NCBI GenBank assembly: GCA_905373085.1
Contig: CAJPRR010000048.1
Location: forward strand, 1 to 13,156
DNA length: 13,156 nt
Direction: 5' to 3'
Source of the DNA: an uncultured Selenomonas sp.
GTDB lineage: Bacteria > Bacillota > Negativicutes > Selenomonadales > Selenomonadaceae
Shown here piece after piece: positions 6,538-13,156 of this stretch (position 1 is the stretch's first letter; each line of letters begins with the position of its first letter). Both the position numbers and the translations under genes were made by a program. Below the pieces are notes generated by a model. It saw only the letters and a list, made by a program, of their open reading frames with translations, was not told the origin of the DNA and made no database searches.

Positions 6538-7466
6538 TTATTCAATGCGATATTTTTCAAAAAGGCGTTTCCTTGCCGCTTCGTTGTTGGACGCTTCACG
6601 CGCTTCCTCGATTTTTCCTGCTTCAAGGAGCAGGGACATGAGGCGCGTAACACGGCTTTCGCCCCGCGCTTCGCCCCGTGCTTCGCCTCGCGCTTCGCCT
6701 CGTGCCTCACCTTCCTCGGCGGCAGCCTGCAGACTGGAACGATAGTCCATGATTGCCATTTGCCGATTGACATAACGAAGATACTCGTCCGGATTGCACA
6801 GGAAAAGCTTTTCCGCTTCCATCGCTTCTTTGATTGCAGGCTCGCTCATGGCCAACTCCTCCCTTTCCAGATCTGTGAGCTTGTTGGCAAAGTACGCAAG
6901 CCAACGCTCCATTTTTGATAATTCACCGATCTTTTTTGGCGGTGCCTTCATATACTTTGGAAGTTCTATAAAATGCAGTTCCATATCCTTGTTCAGGCGA
7001 TCGCCTGTTTTAGGATTGTAGATACTGTACATCGCTACAGGTTCTGACTGCGGCAAAAGCTCGAATGCGAGGAGGTTGATCGTAATAGCAGGGCGCAGGA
7101 CGCGATAGCCTTCGCCGCGCGAAAGAGAAAGAAGATACAGACGCGCCCAATAGAACAATGTGCGGCGCTGCATATCGTTATAATTGACGACCTGCACTTC
7201 GACATCGACCAGTCGCCCGTGTCAAGCTCGCAGGCAATGTCCAGACGCGACAATTTTCCATCATCGGCATCGGGAGGAATCTCCGTTTGCCGAAACGTAA
7301 TATCACGAATTTCATGCCCCAACGATTCTTGCAGTACGGCATTCAAAAAATCAATGGTGATCTGCTTGCGTTCTTCTTTGCCGAAGATAAATTTAAAAGC
7401 AACATCGTTCATCGGATTGAAGCGTTGTCGCTCGAATGCCTGGAGAATCTGCGTGTTCTTTGACAT
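6538..7466 (-). pseudogene. Rpn-family PD-(D/E)XK nuclease/transposase, frameshifted
   Basis: Two overlapping minus-strand reading frames together make one PDDEXK_2-type protein of about 308 aa. The upstream part (from 7466) carries FNPMNDVAFKFIFG near residues 16-29 and LDIACELDTG at 75-84. After G84 the frame runs into unrelated sequence ending at 7035. The downstream frame resumes with VDVEVQVVNYNDMQ and continues to the stop at 6538. The break maps to about 7212-7214: one base is missing where GA(A/G)CTG would restore Glu-Leu before VDVEVQ. The lesion therefore falls between the catalytic Asp (D76) and the ExQ strand, so the product should be dead unless the ribosome slips. The ATG at 7466 has a good GGGAGGA site and the promoter is intact, which suggests recent damage or a sequencing error. 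Near the C-terminus is an (EARG)4 repeat. It is a different family branch from the 900-1775 gene, not a duplicate. Confidence 0.85.
6661..6708 (-). repeat. 12-bp tandem repeat (four units) inside the broken Rpn gene
   Basis: Four 12-bp units start at 6661, 6673, 6685 and 6697, each a variant of GCC(C/T)CG(C/T)GC(T/C)TC on the plus strand. They encode EARG repeats on the minus strand. The alternating third-position changes show that the units are not all recent copies. Confidence 0.85.
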
Positions 7467-7513
7467 TTCATCCTCCCTTCGTTTAGGTGGAGAGCCCGTT
7501 GCTTTCTTTCATA

Positions 7514-7522
7514 ATTATAGCA
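7514..7522 (-). promoter_or_regulatory. Extended -10 promoter of the broken Rpn gene
   Basis: The minus strand reads TGCTATAAT (7522 to 7514), the same extended -10 as the gltA promoter. No good -35 is visible. Transcription would start near 7507 and leave about 40 nt before the ATG. Confidence 0.55.
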
Positions 7523-7636
7523 TATCTTTTCGAGGCAAGGCAGGGAATTATTTTTGTAGAAGAATGTGGCTTGCTTTATCTGGTGCAGCCGAAAGACGAA
7601 TGGCGAGCAGCAGTCCTAGTCATTCCCGGCATTTTA

Positions 7637-7645
7637 TGATATACT
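7637..7645 (+). promoter_or_regulatory. Probable promoter of the PTS IIA gene
   Basis: TGATATACT (7637-7645) is an extended -10. About 17 bp upstream TAGTCA matches four of six -35 positions. It gives a leader of roughly 35 nt before the ATG at 7688. Confidence 0.45.
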
Positions 7646-7687
7646 GGAAACACTTAGGGAGTCGTGTTGCTGGGAGGAGACTGAGAC

Positions 7688-8041
7688 ATGAAATACGACG
7701 TCACGATCACGAATATCGGCAGCCTTGCGCCGAACTTTTTGGAAAACAGTTCGAGCATTATCCTGCTCGACGAGGGCGTGCGCCCGAACCTCACGGAGAT
7801 GGTCGTCGAGCATACGGAGGGAGATCTGACGGACGATGTCAAGGTCGGCGACACACTGACGATGGGGGCGAAGAGGAAGTACAAGGTCGTCACCGTCGGC
7901 GAGGCGGTCAACGAGAACCTTCGGAAGGACGGACACTGCACGGTCGTCATCAACGCCGAAGGCTCGATGCCGGGCCAGCTCATCGTCAAGGGCAGTCTGC
8001 CGCCGCGCCTCAATATCGGCGACAAGATTACGATCGAATGA
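7688..8041 (+). CDS. PTS sorbitol/glucitol-type IIA domain protein (SrlB/GutA-like), orphan
   Basis: A 117-aa single-domain cytosolic protein matching the glucitol IIA family over its full length (E. coli SrlB is about 123 aa). Shared landmarks are the N-terminal VTITNIGSLAP, the VVEHTEG segment with H42 at the place of SrlB H43 (the likely phosphorylated His), NLRKDGHCTV, and the closing PGQLIVKGSLPP. In the canonical system this domain takes phosphate from HPr and passes it to the IIB domain for sorbitol uptake. No IIB, IIC or sorbitol-6-phosphate dehydrogenase gene is in the window, so a transport role is not supported locally. It may serve a distant permease or act as a regulatory phosphoprotein. 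The ATG follows GGAGG (7673-7677) by 10 bp. No clear terminator separates it from the RNA gene downstream. Confidence 0.85.
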   Translation: MKYDVTITNIGSLAPNFLENSSSIILLDEGVRPNLTEMVVEHTEGDLTDDVKVGDTLTMGAKRKYKVVTVGEAVNENLRKDGHCTVVINAEGSMPGQLIVKGSLPPRLNIGDKITIE

Positions 8042-8047
8042 GAAATG

Positions 8048-8062
8048 AAAGGAAATTCCTTT
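8048..8062. other. Perfect 7-bp palindrome upstream of the RNA gene promoter
   Basis: AAAGGAA and TTCCTTT are exact reverse complements around a single A. The site starts 6 bp after the PTS IIA stop and ends 8 bp before the -35 of the next promoter. It has no T-run, so a protein-binding site is more likely than a terminator. Chance occurrence cannot be excluded. Confidence 0.3.
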
Positions 8063-8070
8063 GTCAAGTC

Positions 8071-8099
8071 TTGCGCCAAGAAAAAGGTTATGCTATGAT
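8071..8099 (+). promoter_or_regulatory. Promoter of the 6S RNA candidate
   Basis: TTGCGC (8071-8076) is separated by 17 bp from TATGAT (8094-8099), which is preceded by TGC, an extended -10. The predicted start (about 8105-8106) coincides with the first base of the RNA's closing stem. Confidence 0.65.
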
Positions 8100-8104
8100 A
8101 TGTT

Positions 8105-8297
8105 CAAAGCAGAAGTTGCCTGAGGTGCACGTGAGCTTTTCATTATGTCTAACCTACAGTTTTCTAAGGGAATCTGGCTAGGCTTGCGGATGCTGGATCG
8201 CCTTCGAGCGAATAGCAGAAGCAAGGCTCAAGATGCCCACCTGCGAGTCGCAGGTTTTAGACATATAAAGCAAACGACATTTTGGACATCTGCTTTG
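8105..8297 (+). ncRNA. ssrS: 6S RNA (candidate)
   Basis: This stretch has no credible ORF but folds as one long rod of about 193 nt. The ends pair exactly: CAAAGCAGA (8105-8113) with TCTGCTTTG (8289-8297). Further in, ATGTCTAA (8144-8151) pairs with TTAGACAT (about 8257-8264). GCTTGC.../...GCAAG with an inner TGCT...AGCA and TCGC/GCGA makes a long apical hairpin, and CCTGCG-AGT-CGCAGG is a small hairpin on the 3' side. A closing stem, interrupted middle, apical hairpin and small 3'-side hairpin is the 6S RNA plan, and GCCTGAGGTG near the 5' end resembles the start of known 6S RNAs. 6S RNA mimics an open promoter, binds sigma-A RNA polymerase and dampens transcription in stationary phase. Signatures of RNase P, tmRNA, SRP RNA and T-boxes are absent. 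The family call rests on architecture from memory, not on a covariance search. Confidence 0.7.
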
Positions 8298-8351
8298 AAA
8301 AGGGGTCGCTAGAAGGTTTATGGCTGGTGGTCTCTTTTCGCCTTGTGTGGA

Positions 8352-8402
8352 GTCTGTAAAGCAGCCTTTCCAGTCGGATGCTTTACAGGCTCTACGCTTT
8401 TT
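8352..8402 (+). terminator. Hairpin between the 6S RNA candidate and dinB
   Basis: A 12-bp stem (8352-8363 with 8379-8390, one G-T pair) has a 15-nt loop and is followed by a short T-run at 8398-8402, 7 bp after the stem. It could end plus-strand transcripts from the RNA gene. On the minus strand it lies just past dinB but has no T-run there. A second small hairpin, TACGC/GCGTA, overlaps 8393-8410. Apart from these the 117 bp between 8298 and 8414 hold nothing I recognise. Confidence 0.45.
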
Positions 8403-8414
8403 CGTGCGTATGGT

Positions 8415-9575
8415 TTATTCTTTTTTCGGATTTTTGTCGATGAGAGGAGCTTTGGTGATGATGCTTTCGCCGAAGCGCTTTTTCAGTGCGTCGATTGCAC
8501 CGTAGAGGCGCTCTTTTTTTTCGTCGCGAAAGAGCGACGGCAGGGCGCTCGGCTCGAAGTTTTCGCCCGTGACGCCGAGGAGGCGGATGCCGCTCTTGAT
8601 GCCTAGCTCGCGGAAGAGGTCGCGTGCCGTCCGGAAGATCGGCTCGTCGTGCGCAGTTGCCTCGAAGAGCGTGCGGCTGCGCGTGAAGGTCGTGAAGTCA
8701 GCGCGGCGCACCTTGATCTGGATCGTGCGTGCGGCGACGCCTGCGAGGCGCAGCCGCCAGCCGACCTTCTCGGCGAGCGAGAGAAGCTCGCGCTCGGCTT
8801 CTTCGGCGTTTTCGAGGTCGCGCTCGAAGGTCACTTCCTTGCCGATGGATTTCGCCTCGCGCTCAGGCTCGACGCGCCTTTCGTCGCGCCCGAAGGAAAG
8901 TTCCTTGAGGGCGTGCGCCGCGCGTCTGCCGAGGCTGCGTGCGAGCTTCTTTTCGTCGGCCTGCTGCATCTCGCCGATGGTCTTGATGCCCAAAGCGGCG
9001 AGCTTTTCTTCCGTGCGCTTGCCGACGCCCCAGAGGCGGCGCACGGGAAGCGGCGCGATGCGCCGGACGGCGTCTTCTGCGCGAATCTCGACGAGCCCGT
9101 CGGGCTTTTCGAGGTCGCTGGCGAGCTTGGCGAGGAACTTGTTCGGCGCGATGCCGACGGAGGCGACGAGGGCGGTTTTTTCGCGGATTTCCGCCTTGAG
9201 CCTTTGGGCGAGCACGCGCGGACTGGGCGCGAGAAGCCCCATGCCCGTGACGTCGAGGAAGGCTTCGTCGATGGAAAGCGGCTCGACGAGCGGCGAGTAG
9301 CGCGAGAAGATGGCGAATATCTCGGCGGAGACGGCGCGATAGAGCGCGTAGTTTCCCTGTACGAAGATCCCGTCGGGACAGCGGCGGCGCGCCGTCGCCA
9401 TGGGCATGGCCGAGTGCACGCCGCTTCGGCGCGCTTCGTAGGAGGCGGTCGCGACGACGCCGCGCGAGGAAAGCCCGCCGACGATGACGGACTTTCCTCT
9501 GTATTCGGGGTGCTCGCGCTGCTCGACGGCGGCGAAGAAGGCGTCCATATCGACGTGAAGAATCGTGCGCTGCAT
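8415..9575 (-). CDS. dinB: DNA polymerase IV (Y-family translesion polymerase)
   Basis: A 386-aa error-prone polymerase that copies past damaged bases. Catalytic residues are in place: D9 in HVDMDAFFA and D103/E104 in LSIDEAFLD, the same spacing as E. coli Pol IV. F14 would be the steric gate against ribonucleotides. SVGIAPNKFLAKLASDLEKPDG (starting near 147) and the helix-hairpin-helix WGVGKRTEEKLAALGI follow, then the little-finger domain from about 230. The C-terminus ends in KKERLYGAIDALKKRFG and a basic tail. The usual clamp-binding Q-L-x-L-F appears only as ALPSLF, without the Gln. The start is the ATG with GGAGG 8 bp upstream; the longer frame to 9614 lacks a site. It lies 71 bp after the SNF2 gene on the same strand with no terminator between, so the two are probably cotranscribed. 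No LexA box is evident. Confidence 0.93.
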   Translation of the reverse strand: MQRTILHVDMDAFFAAVEQREHPEYRGKSVIVGGLSSRGVVATASYEARRSGVHSAMPMATARRRCPDGIFVQGNYALYRAVSAEIFAIFSRYSPLVEPLSIDEAFLDVTGMGLLAPSPRVLAQRLKAEIREKTALVASVGIAPNKFLAKLASDLEKPDGLVEIRAEDAVRRIAPLPVRRLWGVGKRTEEKLAALGIKTIGEMQQADEKKLARSLGRRAAHALKELSFGRDERRVEPEREAKSIGKEVTFERDLENAEEAERELLSLAEKVGWRLRLAGVAARTIQIKVRRADFTTFTRSRTLFEATAHDEPIFRTARDLFRELGIKSGIRLLGVTGENFEPSALPSLFRDEKKERLYGAIDALKKRFGESIITKAPLIDKNPKKE

Positions 9576-9646
9576 TTTATCCGCCTCCCTGTGCGTTGTG
9601 CGGGAAAAGGGCAATCGGAGAGGCTTTTCGGCTTCCCCGCTTCATT

Positions 9647-12600
9647 TTATTGGAAAAGCGCTGTGATTTCCTCCTCCGACAGCTTTGAGAGGAAGTTCTC
9701 GCCGGGCTGGATCATCCGGTCGATCAGCGCCTTTTTCTTTTCCTGCAGTTCATAGATCTTTTCTTCAATCGTGTCCTTCGTGATGAATTTCAGCACCTGC
9801 ACGTTGTTCTTTTGGCCGATGCGGTAGGCACGGTCGGTCGCCTGATCTTCGACGGCGGGATTCCACCACGGGTCGTAGTGTATGACCATGTCTGCGCCCG
9901 TGAGGTTCAGCCCCGTGCCGCCCGCTTTGAGCGAGATGAGGAAGAGCGGCTCTGCGCCTGCGTTGAAGTCGCGCACGCGGCGCATGCGCTCAAGGGGGGG
10001 CGTCGAGCCGTCGAGGCAGGCATAGCTGAGATTCATGGCGTCGAGGCGCGCGGCGATGTGGCTGAGCATCGTCGTGAACTGCGAGAAGATGAGGATGCGG
10101 TGTCCGGCAGCGACGGCGTCGGAGACGACTTCTTCGAGCATGTCGAGCTTGCCCGAGCCGCCCGTGTAATCTTCGAGGAAGAGCGCAGGATCGCAGGCGA
10201 TCTGGCGAAGGCGCGTGAGAATCGCCAAAATCTTGATGCGCGATTCGCCGAAGCCGTGCGCCTTGAGTTCGGCGGCGAACTCCTTCTTCGCCTGCACGAA
10301 CCATGCGTGATAGACCTTCCGCTGCTCGTCCGTCATCTCGTTTGTCATCTTGCGCTCGACCTTGTCGGGCAGTTCTTCGAGCACGTCCTTCTTGAGGCGG
10401 CGCAGGATGAAGGGCGAGATGTAGCGCAGGAGGTCGGCGCTCGCGTGCGGATCTTTGGCACGTACAATGGGCGTTTCGAACTGCGATTGGAAGTGCTTGC
10501 GGCTCTTGAGGTAGCCGGGCATGAGGAAGTCGAAGATCGACCAGAGTTCGGTCAGGCTGTTCTCGATCGGCGTGCCCGTCAGAGCGAAGGCGGCATCCGC
10601 CCGGAGCTTTTTTACCGCCTTTGCCGCCTGCGTTGCGGGGTTCTTGATCTGCTGCGCCTCGTCGAGGAAGATATGGCTGAAATGCTCCTTCTCGTAGAGG
10701 TCGATGTCACGGCGCAGCATGTGGTACGTCGTGATGATGACGTCGGCATCCTTCAGAGCGGGCGAAAGAGCCGCCTCGCGTTCCGCCTTTGTGCCGGCGA
10801 CGATGGAAGCCTTGAGCTCGGGCGCGAACTTTTCGATTTCTTCGAGCCAGTTGTACATGAGAGACGTCGGCGCGACGACGAGGGCGGGCGGCCTCCCCTC
10901 CTCGCGGTGCGCGAGCAAAAAGGCGATGACCTGCAGGGTCTTGCCGAGTCCCATGTCGTCGGCGAGGATGCCGCCGAGGCGGTAGGCGGCGAGTGTCGAG
11001 AGCCACGAGAAGCCCGTCTGCTGGTAGTCGCGCAGCACGCCCTTGAGCGTTTCGGGCGGCTCGATGTCGGCATCGACGGGGTTCTTGATGTCGCGCACGA
11101 TGCTCTTGAAACGCTTGCTTCGCGCGAGGCGGATGTTCTTGTCCTCCTTGGCGAGCGCGTCGAGGTAGAGCGCCTGGCGAAGCGGCAGACGGATGTTCTG
11201 CGCGTCGGTCGCCTTCTTGATGCCGGCGCTCTCGATGAAGTCGGCGAGGCCTGCGAGCTGCTGGTCGCCGAGCGTCACGAAGGTGCCGTCCTTGAGCCTG
11301 TGGTAGACTCTCTTCTCGCGGTACGAGCGCAGCACGCCGATGAGCTCGGCAAAGTTGATCTGCGCCGCGTCAAAGGTCACGTCGAGGAGGTTTTCGTCGT
11401 TGACCGAGACGCCGATCGTCACGGGCGGCATGCGGCGCACGGGCTTTTCGTGGAAGGCGTCGGCGTAGTAGATGTCGGCGCTCTTGGAAAGCTCGGGCAG
11501 AGCCTCGTCGAGGAAGAGGAAGCTCTGCGCCTCGTCGCTCTGCACGAAGCGGCCGTCCTCGGGCAGGAAGCCATAGGTGTCGAAGAAGGCGAAGATCGCC
11601 GACTCGCCCGCCGCATCACGGATGAGTCGGCGGCCGCTCGGCGCTTTTTGCGGCGCTTTGCCTGCGAGCGGATTGAACTTCATTTCATCGTAGTGAAATT
11701 CGAGACGCGCGGCGATGCCGTCCCCGTAGTAGTCGAGGTAGACGGCGGCGGAAAGCGGCACGATCTCGTAGCGTTCGGCGAAGGCGGGCGCGATCTCGAC
11801 TTCGGCAACCTTCTCGATCTCGGGCAGGATCGTGCTGAAGAAGGCGGGGATGTCCTGCGCGGCGATGGTGAGCGAGCGCGACGAGCCGAAGGCTTCGAGC
11901 AGCGGGTGCAGGGCGGCGGAGAAGGCGGGCGGAACATGGTAGATCGTATCTTCGACGAGCAGGAAGTGCGCGTCGTTGTCCAGATAGCAGACTTCGTCCG
12001 TCAGCATCATGAGGCGGCCGTTGTCCGACCTCTCGGCAAGTCCCAATTCGAGGGCGGGCGTTCCCTCGACGATCTCGACGGTGCGCTCTTCGTGTACGCC
12101 GGTCCTCGCTTGAAAGGGGGCATCGGCTTCCTGCATGAGCGAGAGGAAGCGCACGAGTGCGCTCGGCGTGAGCTTGACCGCCTTGCCTTCGAAGATGGTT
12201 CCGTTCAGGCGAGCGCCATATGCGCCGCCGTAGTAGAGGCTGCTCACTTCATCCTTCCAGAGGTCGAGCAGGAAGCGCCAGAGCATCGTCGAGATGCCGG
12301 GCGCGAAGGCCGCCGTCTGCGGGTCGACGGTCAGTTTCTTGCCGAATTCGATGGGCGTGCCGGCGAGGAAGGAGCGCATGAATTCCTGCATGCTGCGCAT
12401 GACGTAGAGCCGCTCGCGCCCGATGCGGAACTCCAGCCAGCAGTTGGAGCGACCGTAGTGGCGCTCGAAGAAGAAGTGCGGCTCAAGGAAGATGGGCGCC
12501 TCGCGAAGAGCGGCGGGCGAAAGCTTCTTCGGTGCGTTCAGGTGCGCGCGCTTCTTGGCGCGTGCGAAGCAGTCGAAGATGCGTCCCACAGGTTTTTGGT

Positions 12601-12922
12601 ACGGCACGGACGCGACAGTGCCCTCGCCTTCTTCTTCAAGCTGGCCTGCCTGTATGAGTTTCAAGAGTGCGACGACGTGCTTGCAGGCGCCGTTGTAGAG
12701 GGCGGCGGCGGGGCATGTGCAGTCGTAGGCCTCGATCTTCTCGCCCGCCTTGTCGAGGCGCACGCGCACCTCGTAGTCCTCCGAGCCTTCGACGGTCGCG
12801 ACGTAGATGGAAGTGCCGGGACGGCGCAGGATCTTTGCCACGCGCCCGTCCTTGAAGTAGCGGCAGCCCTTGCGGTATGACATATCGTTGGACAGCTCAT
12901 GTATGGCAGAGTCTTTGAGCAA
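9647..12922 (-). CDS. SWIM zinc-finger SNF2-family DNA translocase/helicase
   Basis: A 1091-aa protein of the bacterial SNF2 group with an N-terminal SWIM zinc finger (C68, C70, C80, H82, the CxC...CxH pattern). A long middle region (about 100-600) corresponds to the SNF2-associated domain. The two-lobed ATPase motor fills the C-terminal 460 residues: DDMGLGKT (Walker A, about 655-662), FLDEAQQIKNP (DExx box, D754/E755), LTGTPIENS (about 782-790), and near the end SLKAGGTGLNLTGAD and QATDRAYRIGQ (about 1027-1037). Such proteins move along duplex DNA and remodel protein-DNA complexes; the exact role in bacteria is mostly unknown (some relatives act in repair or defence). The start is TTG at 12922, 8 bp after GGAG; an in-frame GTG at 12943 overlaps that site and is rejected. 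It heads a probable operon with dinB, which hints at DNA repair. Upstream, only 34 bp separate it from the repeat array. Confidence 0.92.
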   Translation of the reverse strand: MLKDSAIHELSNDMSYRKGCRYFKDGRVAKILRRPGTSIYVATVEGSEDYEVRVRLDKAGEKIEAYDCTCPAAALYNGACKHVVALLKLIQAGQLEEEGEGTVASVPYQKPVGRIFDCFARAKKRAHLNAPKKLSPAALREAPIFLEPHFFFERHYGRSNCWLEFRIGRERLYVMRSMQEFMRSFLAGTPIEFGKKLTVDPQTAAFAPGISTMLWRFLLDLWKDEVSSLYYGGAYGARLNGTIFEGKAVKLTPSALVRFLSLMQEADAPFQARTGVHEERTVEIVEGTPALELGLAERSDNGRLMMLTDEVCYLDNDAHFLLVEDTIYHVPPAFSAALHPLLEAFGSSRSLTIAAQDIPAFFSTILPEIEKVAEVEIAPAFAERYEIVPLSAAVYLDYYGDGIAARLEFHYDEMKFNPLAGKAPQKAPSGRRLIRDAAGESAIFAFFDTYGFLPEDGRFVQSDEAQSFLFLDEALPELSKSADIYYADAFHEKPVRRMPPVTIGVSVNDENLLDVTFDAAQINFAELIGVLRSYREKRVYHRLKDGTFVTLGDQQLAGLADFIESAGIKKATDAQNIRLPLRQALYLDALAKEDKNIRLARSKRFKSIVRDIKNPVDADIEPPETLKGVLRDYQQTGFSWLSTLAAYRLGGILADDMGLGKTLQVIAFLLAHREEGRPPALVVAPTSLMYNWLEEIEKFAPELKASIVAGTKAEREAALSPALKDADVIITTYHMLRRDIDLYEKEHFSHIFLDEAQQIKNPATQAAKAVKKLRADAAFALTGTPIENSLTELWSIFDFLMPGYLKSRKHFQSQFETPIVRAKDPHASADLLRYISPFILRRLKKDVLEELPDKVERKMTNEMTDEQRKVYHAWFVQAKKEFAAELKAHGFGESRIKILAILTRLRQIACDPALFLEDYTGGSGKLDMLEEVVSDAVAAGHRILIFSQFTTMLSHIAARLDAMNLSYACLDGSTPPLERMRRVRDFNAGAEPLFLISLKAGGTGLNLTGADMVIHYDPWWNPAVEDQATDRAYRIGQKNNVQVLKFITKDTIEEKIYELQEKKKALIDRMIQPGENFLSKLSEEEITALFQ

Positions 12923-12956
12923 GACGATCTCTCCTTTGCGCACGGCGCACGTCTAC

Positions 12957-13142
12957 GGTAAGCTACACGCCCTTAATGAAAGTTTGCCAATCAGTCTGCG
13001 CCCTTCGGGCTTGACCTCTTGGGGTTTCATGGTAAACTACACGCACAAACATCCACTTCGTGGACAAAAGTGCGCCGCCCTTACAGAAACCTAGCCAATC
13101 GGTCTGCGCCCTTCGGGCTTGACCTCTTGGATTTTCATGGTA
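12957..13142 (-). repeat. 108-bp-period dispersed repeat, right copy (inverted)
   Basis: On the minus strand this is a full 108-bp unit (13031-13138) followed toward the SNF2 gene by a shorter 74-bp unit (12957-13030). The short unit lacks 34 bp that include the second hairpin and the CACTTTTGTCC segment. Both share the block with GTCAAGCCCGAAGGGCGCAG. The full unit matches the left-edge copy with about ten differences and no length change. Its TCCAC-GAA-GTGGA hairpin is perfect here. A minus-strand frame stays open through the array (starting TTG at 13145) and stops at 12963, but it has no ribosome binding site. Confidence 0.92.
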
Positions 13143-13156
13143 CAATAAAAATAGAG

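Noticed and set aside
8105..8297. Riboswitch, T-box, RNase P, SRP RNA or tmRNA
   Set aside because: None of the conserved cores I know for these (T-box AGGGTGG, RNase P GAGGAAAGTCC, SRP GGAAG/AGCAG loops, cobalamin box) is present, and the closed rod with its own promoter fits 6S RNA better.
9812..12880. A 1022-codon open frame on the plus strand opposite the SNF2 gene
   Set aside because: The opposite strand carries unmistakable SWIM and SNF2 motifs over the same span. The long antisense frame follows from high GC and codon bias, and its translation is low-complexity and rich in Arg, Glu, Val and Asp.
12923..12943. GTG start for the SNF2 protein, seven residues longer
   Set aside because: The AAGGAG lies inside this extension and is ideally spaced for the TTG at 12922.
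12957..13142. CRISPR array
   Set aside because: The repeated blocks are about 70-108 bp with no short unique spacers and no cas genes nearby.

Overview
The window looks like chromosomal DNA of a GC-rich, low-GC-phylum relative with strong AGGAGG-type ribosome binding sites. A member of the Negativicutes (Selenomonas-like) is my best guess. That guess rests on overall gene character (PerR-type Fur protein, Aquifex-type aconitase, long-form citrate synthase, SWIM/SNF2 helicase, Rpn-family nucleases) and not on any marker gene, so it is an inference. No phage, plasmid or CRISPR features are visible.

Layout, left to right. (1) 1-127: a copy of a 108-bp-period repeat, cut by the window edge. (2) 172-829: a peroxide-sensor-type Fur regulator (perR) with its own sigma-A promoter and a strong hairpin terminator. 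(3) 900-1775, minus: a YhgA-like/Rpn-family PD-(D/E)XK nuclease. (4) 1864-6530: a divergent block for the oxidative arm of the TCA cycle. Citrate synthase and NAD-type isocitrate dehydrogenase form a tightly coupled minus-strand operon, and aconitase is on the plus strand. Together they convert oxaloacetate plus acetyl-CoA to 2-oxoglutarate. The shared ~300-bp promoter region holds a TTAT/ATAA dyad of the LysR/CcpC kind. (5) 6538-7466, minus: a second Rpn-type nuclease gene, broken by a one-base frameshift inside its catalytic core. (6) 7688-8041: an orphan sorbitol-type PTS IIA protein. (7) 8071-8297: a promoter followed by a ~193-nt structured RNA that I read as 6S RNA. (8) 8415-12922, minus: a large SWIM-SNF2 helicase followed 71 bp later by DNA polymerase IV (dinB), probably one transcript. 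(9) 12957-13142: the same repeat again, inverted relative to the left copy.

The points most worth a second look are four. The 108-bp repeat sits in inverted orientation at both ends, each copy pointing into the adjacent gene. The candidate 6S RNA is unannotatable from ORFs. Two different Rpn-family genes flank the TCA cluster, each with 12-bp in-frame tandem repeats near the 3' end. The candidate operator lies between the citrate synthase and aconitase promoters.
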